Source: Citricoccus alkalitolerans (lineage in GTDB: Bacteria > Actinomycetota > Actinomycetes > Actinomycetales > Micrococcaceae). Taken from it: a stretch of DNA of 64,000 nt. Position 1 is the first letter of the stretch; each line of letters begins with the position of its first letter. Where the stretch lies: assembly GCF_039528175.1 (NCBI RefSeq), contig NZ_BAAALH010000002.1, positions 372,001-436,000 on the forward strand. The letters run 5' to 3'. A program made the translations under genes and the position numbers. Shown here one piece after another: positions 25,071-32,606 of the stretch. Under the pieces are notes generated by a model that was given only the letters and a program-made list of their open reading frames with translations, ran no database searches and was not told the origin of the DNA.

Positions 25071-26017
25071 TCGCCGGATGATTCACCGGACGTCTGGCCG
25101 GTCATCGGGTTGAGGGTGGGGGCGTCGACCTTGACATCGTCCAGGTCCCAGTCGGCCATGATGCGGTCGTACTCACCGTTCTCGAAGATGCCTTCGAAGG
25201 CGGCCAGCATGGCCTCGGAGAGTTCATTGTCCTTGGGCATGAACATGGCGAGCTGGTCGACGCCGGCGCCCTGCTCCTCGGACTGGGCGATGAACTCGAA
25301 CACGCCCTCGTCCTGGTTCTGGATGTCGATGGCTGCGGTTTGGGTGGTCCCGGCGTAGTCGGCGCGGTCCGACCGGACGGCGAGAATCGTGGAGTTGGTG
25401 TCCTCCAGCCCGAGGAACTCGGGGGCCTCCAGGCCTTCACCCGCGCACCACTCGGTGTAGCGCTCCAGCTGGCTCTCGGTGACGGAGCCCGTGACGCCGG
25501 CGACGCGGGCGCCGCAGAGGTCTTCCGGTGCGCCCAGGTCGTCCTGCCGTTCGCTCAGGTAGAGGTAGGACGTCCGGGTGGTCATCCAGACCACGGCGTC
25601 GAAGTCCTCCTCCCGCTCCGCGGTGGTGCGCACCGGCCCGTTGAAGGCGTCATAGCGGCCGGACAGCATGCCGGTCAGCATGGCGTCCAGCCCGGACGTG
25701 GTCTGAATGGTGAACGGGACGCCCAGCTGCTCGGCGAGGGCTTCCTGGATGTCCGGGTCAATGCCGGTGATCTCGCCACCCTCCTGCAGAGTGCGGTACG
25801 GCGGATGGGTGTCACCGGCGATGGTGATGCCCCCGGCAGACTTGATGTCCTCCGGCAGCAGGTCATACGCCGGAGCCTCGGTGTTGACCTCACCGGAGGC
25901 AGTGGACGCGGACCCCTCACCGGAGGACTCCACGCCGGCATCCGACGAGGAACAGGAGGCGAGGGCGAGCACGGTCAGGCCAGCGAGGGCTGCGGTGCCG
26001 AGACGGCTGTACTTCAT
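25067..26017 (-). CDS. Amino acid ABC transporter substrate-binding lipoprotein (SBP_bac_3)
   Basis: 316 aa, first gene of the eight-gene operon. The lipobox LALAS-C (Cys22) marks a lipoprotein. The mature domain is family 3: DIKSAGGITIAGDTHPPYRT, GEITGIDPDIQEALAEQLGVPFTIQTTSGLDAMLTGMLSGRYDAFNGPVRTTAER. Family 3 proteins bind polar amino acids, opines and similar zwitterions. A perfect inverted repeat at 26067-26089, about 50 nt upstream of the start, probably controls the operon. Confidence 0.92.
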   Translation of the reverse strand: MKYSRLGTAALAGLTVLALASCSSSDAGVESSGEGSASTASGEVNTEAPAYDLLPEDIKSAGGITIAGDTHPPYRTLQEGGEITGIDPDIQEALAEQLGVPFTIQTTSGLDAMLTGMLSGRYDAFNGPVRTTAEREEDFDAVVWMTTRTSYLYLSERQDDLGAPEDLCGARVAGVTGSVTESQLERYTEWCAGEGLEAPEFLGLEDTNSTILAVRSDRADYAGTTQTAAIDIQNQDEGVFEFIAQSEEQGAGVDQLAMFMPKDNELSEAMLAAFEGIFENGEYDRIMADWDLDDVKVDAPTLNPMTGQTSGESSGE

Positions 26018-26066
26018 GGCGATCTCCCAGATAAGTGAGGTGCATCACGGACGGAATGTCTGTAGA

Positions 26067-26089
26067 GAATATCATGTCGCTTGATATTC
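26067..26089. promoter_or_regulatory. Inverted repeat GAATATCA-N7-TGATATTC upstream of the ABC/HGD-D operon
   Basis: Perfect 8-bp arms separated by TGTCGCT, placed 50-72 nt before the ATG of the binding lipoprotein. The AT-rich arms stand out in GC-rich DNA. No regulator gene is adjacent. A similar half, CTTGATATC, occurs at 16510-16518 just before the marR gene. Confidence 0.55.
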
Positions 26090-26250
26090 GTCAGCCCCTC
26101 TGGGGCAGACGCTGGCGGGCGCGCTCACCGCACAGCGGCGCCGAGGACTTGATCAACGATGTGGATCGTCAATCAAATGGCCGGGCGGCGATGAACCCGT
26201 GCACGGCGGAGCCGGGAGACCGATGATGGGAACAGGCGAAAGGAGACGTC

Positions 26251-26454
26251 GTGGGCGATCCGAGAACTGGCCCCGAGACCAGCAACACCACGCACACCGC
26301 CACTGCCGAGGCCACGAGCACCCACGCTGAGGTGGCCGACCAGCTCATGGCGGAGGCCACGAAGGCCCAGGCCCGGCATGATCAGGATGATGCCCGCGCG
26401 GACGACTGGGGCAAGGCCTCCTTCCCTGCCTCCGATCCGCCGCAGAACTACTGA
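26251..26454 (+). CDS. Small hypothetical protein with DDWGKASFPASDPP tail
   Basis: 67 aa from a GTG at 26251 with AGGAG at 26241. It is polar, Ala/Thr/Glu-rich and lacks any membrane segment. The end, DDWGKASFPASDPPQNY, resembles the short W-x-x-A-S-F-P-A-S-D-P-P motif found at the C-terminus of many small bacterial proteins of unknown role. It is divergent from the ABC operon and convergent with the YeiH gene. Confidence 0.65.
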   Translation: MGDPRTGPETSNTTHTATAEATSTHAEVADQLMAEATKAQARHDQDDARADDWGKASFPASDPPQNY

Positions 26455-26477
26455 GCCACCGGGGCCCGACGCCGGTG

Positions 26478-27677
26478 CTACAGCCCCAGCGCGGCGATGC
26501 CTCCCAGCGAGATCCCGAGGATCACCACCGTGGAGAGCAGGCCGAGCAGCACCGGCCGGTAACCGACCCGGACAAGGCTCTTCAGATGGACCCCGAGTCC
26601 CAGGGCGAACATCGCCGCCGAGAGCAGCAGCGTCTGCAGGATCTGGACCACGTCCAGGACAGCCTCGGGCAGGACCCCGGTGGTCCGCAGGATCATGGCC
26701 GCCACGAAACCGAGGACGAACAGCGGGACGATCGGTGGACGCTTCGCCGTCTGCTTCGCTGCCCGGGAGGAGGCAGCGGGACCAACTACGGGGCCTACGG
26801 TGGAACCAGTGCCGGAGCCGCCGTCCATGCCGAGCCCGCCAGCCGTGACCGCCCGGCGCTGCTGCCGCCGCAGGTGGATGGACACCCCGGCCGCCATCGG
26901 TGCCAGCATCAGCACGCGGGCGAGCTTCACCGTCACGGCAACGGCGAGCGCACCACCACCCACCGCCCCACCGGCGGCCACCACCTGAGCAACCTCATGG
27001 GTGGAGGCCCCGATCCAGATCCCGAGCGTCTCCGCCGGCAGGCCCAGCAGCCCGCCGACGAACGGCACCAGCGGGATCATGAACGTCCCGAACAGCACCA
27101 CCAGCGCGATGGCGGTGGCAACCTCCTCCTCCTTGGCCTTGGTCACCCCGTCCATGCCGGCCACCGCCGCCGCGCCACAGATGGAGAAGCCGGAGGCGAT
27201 CAGCAACCGCTGGGCCGGACTGATCCCCAGCCGGGCACCAATCCACAGTGTCCCGAAGAACGTCACCGCAACGGACGCCACCACCACGGCCAGCACCCCG
27301 AAGCCCAGGTCCAGCACCGAGGTCAGGGACACCTGCAACCCGAGCAGCACGATTCCCGTGCGCAGCAGCTTCTTGGCCGCGATAGCCACCCCTGGCGCGA
27401 GCACCGCCGGCACGGGGGCCAGGTTCCGCCACAACGCCCCGGCCGGAATCGCCACGAGCAGCGGGCTGATGCTGCCCGGCAGTAGCTGAACCAGCCCCCA
27501 GGCGAGTCCCGCCCCGGTGAGACAGACGGCGAGGCCGGGCAGGGCCGGCGTCGGGAACCAGCGGAAGCCCCGCCGTGTCTCCTGCCGATCCACGGGGGCC
27601 GAACCGCGCTCGCCGCCGTCCCCAGGGGTCGGCGAGGGTGCTACGGAGCGGTTTCGGATGCTGTCAGCTAAGGGCAT
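26478..27677 (-). CDS. YeiH-family putative sulfate exporter
   Basis: 399 aa from the ATG at 27677; an ATG at 27737 in the same frame would add 20 residues and overlap the LysR promoter. About ten membrane helices. Family landmarks are the first helices (LLPGSISPLLVAIPAGALWRNL), GIVLLGLQVSLTSVLDLGFGVL and the conserved SGFSICGAAAVAGMDGV near 150. A Ser/Gly-rich cytoplasmic loop of about 45 residues sits between helices in the second half. The gene is divergent from a LysR gene, the same pair as YeiH/YeiE in enterobacteria. Transported solute is not proven for the family. Confidence 0.85.
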   Translation of the reverse strand: MPLADSIRNRSVAPSPTPGDGGERGSAPVDRQETRRGFRWFPTPALPGLAVCLTGAGLAWGLVQLLPGSISPLLVAIPAGALWRNLAPVPAVLAPGVAIAAKKLLRTGIVLLGLQVSLTSVLDLGFGVLAVVVASVAVTFFGTLWIGARLGISPAQRLLIASGFSICGAAAVAGMDGVTKAKEEEVATAIALVVLFGTFMIPLVPFVGGLLGLPAETLGIWIGASTHEVAQVVAAGGAVGGGALAVAVTVKLARVLMLAPMAAGVSIHLRRQQRRAVTAGGLGMDGGSGTGSTVGPVVGPAASSRAAKQTAKRPPIVPLFVLGFVAAMILRTTGVLPEAVLDVVQILQTLLLSAAMFALGLGVHLKSLVRVGYRPVLLGLLSTVVILGISLGGIAALGL

Positions 27678-27735
27678 CCTTCGACGATTCCAGCACCGGC
27701 GGACCGCCAGTAGCCCCCGCCTGACCAACGCGGTC

Positions 27736-27751
27736 ATATGATGCTGATATG
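27736..27751. promoter_or_regulatory. LysR-type box at the yeiH/lysR divergent promoter
   Basis: ATATGATGCTGATAT contains the T-N11-A pattern with ATAT/ATAT symmetry expected for a LysR site. It overlaps the ATG of the lysR gene at 27749, so binding there would repress the regulator's own expression. Confidence 0.45.
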
Positions 27752-28771
27752 TCCACAGCAGCAGAGGATGACCCACAGCAGAGCCGCCTGCCTGGCCCGC
27801 AGCACGCCCAGCAGCATGCCCCGTCACATGCTCCGTCCCACGCCCCGCACATCGACTCGTGGCTGAACCTGACCATGCTGCGCCTGCTGGTGGGAGTTGC
27901 CGATCACGGGAGCCTGAGCTCGTCGGCGCGGGCGGCCGGGATTGCGCAGTCCAACGCCTCCCGATCCCTCCGGACGCTCGAGCGGCGATTGGGATACACG
28001 CTGCTGCGCCGGTCCACCCGCGGCTCGACGCTGACCCAGGAGGGCGTGCTGACCGTCGAGTGGGCGCGCGAGGTGCTGGACGGCGTGGACCGACTGTCCG
28101 CGGGGGCCGATGCCCTGGCGCACCGGGGGCAGGAGGAGTTGGCGATCGGGGCGAGCATGACCATCGCGGAGCACCTGCTGCCGGGATGGATCGGGGCCTT
28201 CAGGGCGCGGCGGCCGGGCGTGGCCACCCAGTTGCGCGTGATGAACTCGGCCCACGTCATCGAGGCGGTGACGGCAGGGACGGTGGCACTGGGCTTCGTG
28301 GAGACTCCCGACCTGCCGGCGAACCTGCGCGCGGTCACGGTCTTCACGGACCAGCTGGTCGTCGTCGCCGCTCCGGGGCAGGCGTGGGCCCGCCGCACCG
28401 AGCCGCTGGACCCGGACGAACTGGCCACCACCGCCCTGGTCGAGCGGGAGGAGGGGTCCGGAACCCGCGCGTTCCTCGACCGCCTCGTGGACGACCACCG
28501 CCCCGCCCCGCTCGTGGAGCTCAACAGCAATTCGGCGATCTGCCAGGCCGTCGTGGAGGGCATCGGCCCCGCCGTCCTGTCCCGCCTCGCAGTGGAGGGC
28601 TACCTGCGTTCCGGCCAGCTCGCCGAGATCCCGACGCGTGGGCCACGACTCGATCGCATGCTCCAAGCCGTCTGGCGGGGTCGACTGCCCGACAGCGGCA
28701 CGGCAGCCGAGTTCCTCGAGGTCGCCCGGGGCGGTGGATGCGGAGGCTCCCCTGTGCAAGATTCCCGGTGA
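27749..28771 (+). CDS. LysR-family regulator (YeiE/CbbR-like)
   Basis: 340 aa. A 25-residue His/Gln/Pro-rich lead is followed by the LysR helix-turn-helix (LTMLRLLVGVADHGSLSSSARAAGIAQSNASRSLRTLERRLGYTLLRRSTRGSTLTQEG) and a two-lobed effector domain (EELAIGASMTIAEHLLPGWIGAFRARRPGV). It is divergent from the YeiH-type exporter gene with only 71 nt between starts, so it most likely controls that gene. Confidence 0.9.
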   Translation: MSTAAEDDPQQSRLPGPQHAQQHAPSHAPSHAPHIDSWLNLTMLRLLVGVADHGSLSSSARAAGIAQSNASRSLRTLERRLGYTLLRRSTRGSTLTQEGVLTVEWAREVLDGVDRLSAGADALAHRGQEELAIGASMTIAEHLLPGWIGAFRARRPGVATQLRVMNSAHVIEAVTAGTVALGFVETPDLPANLRAVTVFTDQLVVVAAPGQAWARRTEPLDPDELATTALVEREEGSGTRAFLDRLVDDHRPAPLVELNSNSAICQAVVEGIGPAVLSRLAVEGYLRSGQLAEIPTRGPRLDRMLQAVWRGRLPDSGTAAEFLEVARGGGCGGSPVQDSR

Positions 28772-28858
28772 TCCAACGCTGCGGCTTGAGCCCTGGCGTT
28801 GACCTACTTCTCGCACGATTCCCGGTGATCCTGACTCTTCCCGGTCATCATGACCGGG
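28760..28858. repeat. TTCCCGGT-repeats and inverted repeat upstream of acuI-like gene
   Basis: GATTCCCGGTGATCC occurs at 28760-28774 (ending the lysR gene) and again at 28817-28831. A related TTCCCGGTCATC follows and forms a perfect inverted repeat CCCGGTCA-TCA-TGACCGGG at 28840-28858. It could be a lysR terminator or regulator sites for the downstream reductase. Confidence 0.45.
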
Positions 28859-28975
28859 ACTAATCAGGATCGGCGGGAAAACTGCCCTGGGCCCATGGCG
28901 CCCGGCAGTGCTCCTCCGTACCGTGAGTGGAGAAGAGCCACCGGTATCGAACGAAAACCGAACGAAGGAGGACGC

Positions 28976-29974
28976 ATGCGCGCAGTGATTGTGGCAGCCA
29001 AGGGCGCCGAGGCCGAGGTGAGAGAGGTGATGGAGGACGAATTGCTGGTCGGCGTCGGCGAATCCGGAACCGTGGAACTGGACGTGCTCTATTCCAGTTA
29101 CAACTACAAGGACGGCATGGCCATCAACGGTGGCGGCAGGGGCATCCTGCAGAGCTTCCCGATCATCCCGGGGATTGACATCGTGGGCACGGTGACCCGT
29201 TCTGAGGACCCGAAGTGGTCAGCCGGAGACACCGTGGTGCTCAACGGGGACGGCATCGGAGAGTCCCTCCATGGCGGCTTCGCCACCCGCGCCAGGGTTC
29301 GGCCGGATGCCCTCGTGGAACTTCCCGAGGCGCTGAGCCCGGAGCGCGCCGCGGCCCTCGGCACGGCCGGATTCACCGCGATGATCTCCGTCCTGCAGCT
29401 GGAGGACGCTGGGGTGACCACGGAATCCGGTGATGTGCTGGTGACCGGTGCCGCAGGCGGGGTCGGCTCCGTGGCGGTGTCCCTGCTGGCCGGCCGCGGC
29501 TACCGCGTGGTGGCCTCCACCGGACGCGTCGAGGAGGAGGGCGACTACCTCCGCGGCCTCGGCGCCGCCGACCTGATCGACCGCCACGATCTCTCCGATG
29601 AGCTGGGCAAGCCCTTGCAGTCCGAGAGGTGGGCCGGGGCCATCGACGTCGCCGGCAGCACCACCCTGGCCAACATCCTCGCGCAGATGCGGTACGGCGG
29701 CACCGTCTCGGCGTGCGGCCTCGCCCAGGGCATGGACCTCCCCACCTCTGTCACACCGTTCATCCTGCGCGGCGTCACGCTCACGGGCGCGAACTCCGTC
29801 AATGCCCCGCGGACACTGCGGCAGCGGGCCTGGGACGCACTGGCCGCGGAGCTGGACCTGGAGAAGCTGGATGAGATGACCACGACGATCGGGCTGGCGG
29901 ACACCATCCCCTACGCCGAGTTGATCCTGGCCGGACGCACGCGCGGGCGCACCATCGTCGACGTCAACCGCTAG
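28976..29974 (+). CDS. Zinc-independent MDR oxidoreductase (AcuI/YhdH acrylyl-CoA reductase family)
   Basis: 332 aa, ATG at 28976 with GAAGGAGG just upstream. The AcuI/YhdH signature is clear: SSYNYKDGMAINGGGRGILQSFPIIPGIDIVGTV near residues 42-75, the nucleotide-binding GAAGGVGSVAVSLLAGRGYRVVASTGR near 157, and a C-terminal TLTGANSVNAPRTLRQRAW. Family enzymes reduce acrylyl-CoA to propionyl-CoA with NADPH, as a detoxification step in DMSP and 3-hydroxypropionate metabolism. It stands alone here. Confidence 0.9.
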   Translation: MRAVIVAAKGAEAEVREVMEDELLVGVGESGTVELDVLYSSYNYKDGMAINGGGRGILQSFPIIPGIDIVGTVTRSEDPKWSAGDTVVLNGDGIGESLHGGFATRARVRPDALVELPEALSPERAAALGTAGFTAMISVLQLEDAGVTTESGDVLVTGAAGGVGSVAVSLLAGRGYRVVASTGRVEEEGDYLRGLGAADLIDRHDLSDELGKPLQSERWAGAIDVAGSTTLANILAQMRYGGTVSACGLAQGMDLPTSVTPFILRGVTLTGANSVNAPRTLRQRAWDALAAELDLEKLDEMTTTIGLADTIPYAELILAGRTRGRTIVDVNR

Positions 29975-30089
29975 GCCGGACCACGACGGCGGCGCGGTCC
30001 AGCAGACGAGCCCGGCGCACCCCGCGCTCCGGGCCCGGCCTCGGCGACCGGAACCACGCCGCGGGGGCGCGGAGTAAGGCTCACCACCG

Positions 30090-31256
30090 TCACCGGAGGT
30101 CGCGGAAGAACGCGGTGATCTCCTCCGCCAGGGCCTCGGGCTGCTCGAGTGCCGCGAAGTGCCCGCCACGGTCCATCTGCGTCCAGCGGCGAATGTCCGT
30201 GAAATGCCGGGCGGCCAGGCTGCGCGGCGGCACCCGGATCTCGGCGGGGAATGCTGCATAGCCGGTGGGCACGTCCACGGTGGCACCGCCGGAGAAGGGC
30301 CCGATGCCCTGGACCTGCGCGTGGTACGGCCAGAACGAGGAGGCGACGGCTCCGGTGAACCAGTACAGGGCGATGTCCGCAAGCATCCGATCCCGGCCCA
30401 CCGCCTCGAACACGTCACCGCTGTGGTCTGTCCACGCGTGGAACTTCTCGCTGATCCACGCCGCCAGTCCGGCCGGGCTGTCCATCAGGGCAGCCGCGAG
30501 AGTCTGGGGCTTGGTGCCCTGGATCTGCGTGTAGGCGCCCTCCTGCCGACGCCATTCCGCCTGCTCCTCCAGGTAGCGCCGCTCGTCCTCCGTGGCATGT
30601 CCGGCGGGAACCGTGCCGGGCAGCCCGATCAGGAAGTTCAGGTGGATACCCGTGATGCGTTCCGGGTGGCGGACGGCCAGGTTGGTGGAGACATGTGCAC
30701 CCCAGTCTCCGCCCTGAGCCGCGAACGCGCGGTAGCCGAGAACCTCCGTCATCAGCTCAGCGAAGAGATCGGCCATCTCCGGCACTCCGAGCCGAGGCTG
30801 CCCCGGCCGGAAGGAGAGCCCGTAGCCCGGCAGGGAGGGCGCCACCACGGTGAACGCATCGGCCGGGTCTCCACCGAAGCGGGCCGGGTCGGTCAGCCGC
30901 GGGATGAGGTCCAGGAACTCGAACACCGAGCCGGGCCATCCGTGGCTGAGCAGCAAAGGCATCGGCGCCGGCCCCTGCCCCTGGACGTGAAGGAAATGGA
31001 GCGGGATCCCGCGCACCTCGCTGCGGAACTGCGGGAAGGAGTTCAGCTCGGCCTCCTGGGCCCGCCAGTCGAACCCGTCCCGCCAGTAGCCGACCAACTC
31101 GGCCAGCCAGCCGACGTCGGTCCCGTGGGCCCACGCGTCACCCGGCGCCGGGTCCGGCAGCCGCGTGTGGGCCAACCGCCGGTTCAGGTCCTCGAGGGCG
31201 GACGCGGGGATGTGCAGCTCAAAGGGCGTGGGCTGGCGAGGGTCGACCGTTGTCAT
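30090..31256 (-). CDS. Epoxide hydrolase (microsomal EH-like, alpha/beta fold)
   Basis: 388 aa from the ATG at 31256 (a frame start at 31274 is less likely). An N-terminal EHN domain (FELHIPASALEDLNRRLAHTRLPD...) precedes the alpha/beta hydrolase core with the oxyanion HGWPGS near 110, nucleophile Asp in AAQGGDWGAH near 175 and catalytic His in DRGGHFAALEQPE near 366. These enzymes open epoxides to diols. A role on arene or alkene epoxides is plausible beside the aromatic genes, but there is no operon partner. Confidence 0.92.
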   Translation of the reverse strand: MTTVDPRQPTPFELHIPASALEDLNRRLAHTRLPDPAPGDAWAHGTDVGWLAELVGYWRDGFDWRAQEAELNSFPQFRSEVRGIPLHFLHVQGQGPAPMPLLLSHGWPGSVFEFLDLIPRLTDPARFGGDPADAFTVVAPSLPGYGLSFRPGQPRLGVPEMADLFAELMTEVLGYRAFAAQGGDWGAHVSTNLAVRHPERITGIHLNFLIGLPGTVPAGHATEDERRYLEEQAEWRRQEGAYTQIQGTKPQTLAAALMDSPAGLAAWISEKFHAWTDHSGDVFEAVGRDRMLADIALYWFTGAVASSFWPYHAQVQGIGPFSGGATVDVPTGYAAFPAEIRVPPRSLAARHFTDIRRWTQMDRGGHFAALEQPEALAEEITAFFRDLR

Positions 31257-31373
31257 GGCCCTATTGTGGACCACGCCACACCCGGCCGCGACAACCTCGG
31301 ATGGACGGACGCGGGAGACGGACAGAGCACCGGATCATCGACGCCGGCCCGCCAGCCTCCTTAAGATGGACCG

Positions 31374-31730
31374 ATGGCACCCACCCACCACACCATCGAC
31401 TACGTTGAGCTCGCCGCCCCGGACCTGGAGACGGCCAAGGCCTTCTACGGCGAGGCCTTCGGCTGGGCCTTCAACGACTACGGCCCTGACTACGCAGGCA
31501 TCCAGGCGACCAAGGGTGACGGTGAGGTCGGCGGCCTGAACCCCCACGCGGCCGCCGGATCCGGGATGCCGCTGGTCATCATCTACTCGGACGACCTCGA
31601 CGCGACCGTGGAGGCCGTGCGGTCGGCCGGCGGGCAGATCACCGAGGGCCCCTACGAGTTTCCCGGCGGCCGGCGATTCCATTTCACCGATCCCGGCGGC
31701 AATGAACTGGCGGCCTGGTCCACGTCCTGA
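31374..31730 (+). CDS. VOC-superfamily (glyoxalase-like) protein
   Basis: 118 aa single-domain VOC protein: TIDYVELAAPDLETAKAFYGEAFGWAF at the start and FTDPGGNELAAWS at the end. The metal ligands typical of active VOC enzymes are only partly kept (His6 region and Glu112), so it may be a binding or enzymatic family member. Start by ATG at 31374, divergent from the epoxide hydrolase gene. Confidence 0.8.
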   Translation: MAPTHHTIDYVELAAPDLETAKAFYGEAFGWAFNDYGPDYAGIQATKGDGEVGGLNPHAAAGSGMPLVIIYSDDLDATVEAVRSAGGQITEGPYEFPGGRRFHFTDPGGNELAAWSTS

Positions 31731-32606
31731 CGCGGCGAGGTCCGCACCCGCAATGCTGGCCCGCACCACGGATGGACGGGGCGAGCCCCTTCAGGGCGGC
31801 ACGGGGCGTTCCACCCCGGCCCTGAACCCGCGGTTCCTCGGAGAGCTGCCCGCCATCTTGGGCACGGACGTCGCCCAGTTCGCCCGGTTGGCCTGCTCTT
31901 CTGGGCGACGGCGGCCATCGAGGTGGCTACAGCCCTCGCCATTGCTTTGATCGTGCCCGCGGCCCGTCCCGTTGATGGCGACGATCCCCACGCGGCCCGC
32001 ACTGCGGGCGGACCCCGGCCGGAAAGCCCTGTCAGCAAGCCAGCCGGCTTCGACGCAGTCTGGGCGGTCGGCCTTGTTTGAACCGGCTGGACACGGCCTC
32101 GTTGATCTCGCGATCCCGGGCCTGATGCGGGAGCACCACCGCACCTGAGTCAGGGCACTCCAATGGCCGAAACCGTTTCTGACTAGGGGTCTTGCCATAG
32201 CTACGGTTTTCAGCGATGAACTAGCATGGGAAGACAACGTTCCGGTGCGTCCCAATGGAACGATGCCCCCCACTCGAAAACTCCACTGCGCGCCCTCTGA
32301 GGGACCCACCCTGACTGACACCTGTTTCTCAGGATGTAGATGAGTTGAGAACTCACGGATACTGCCGCGACAGCGTGACAACTCAATTGGCGCCAAATGG
32401 AGACCGCCGAGGCCACCTCCAATAAGAATCCAACAACGCCTCTGTTCCCTCGGTCGCGCCAGTCACGCCCGCCTCCTCTCGAAACCGGCCGGACCGTCAC
32501 ACACCTTCTCCTTTCAGCCCCTCATGGCCGGCAGACATGGTTGAGGCGGCTTGCCAGGAGTTAGTATGCGCTGGTATTTTCTGTGCCCCGCTCCTCTAGT
32601 TGTGTA
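31731..32606. other. Long intergenic stretch without a supported gene
   Basis: About 875 nt. Frames here lack family features. One plus-strand segment near 31881-32080 would encode a hydrophobic helix (LLFWATAAIEVATALAIALIV) and a polar tail ending at a TGA near 32080, possibly the end of a lost membrane protein. A minus-strand stretch at about 32060-32190 is polar and open but unrecognised. The right end is distinctly AT-richer. I read it as decayed sequence at the edge of the mandelate island. Confidence 0.4.
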
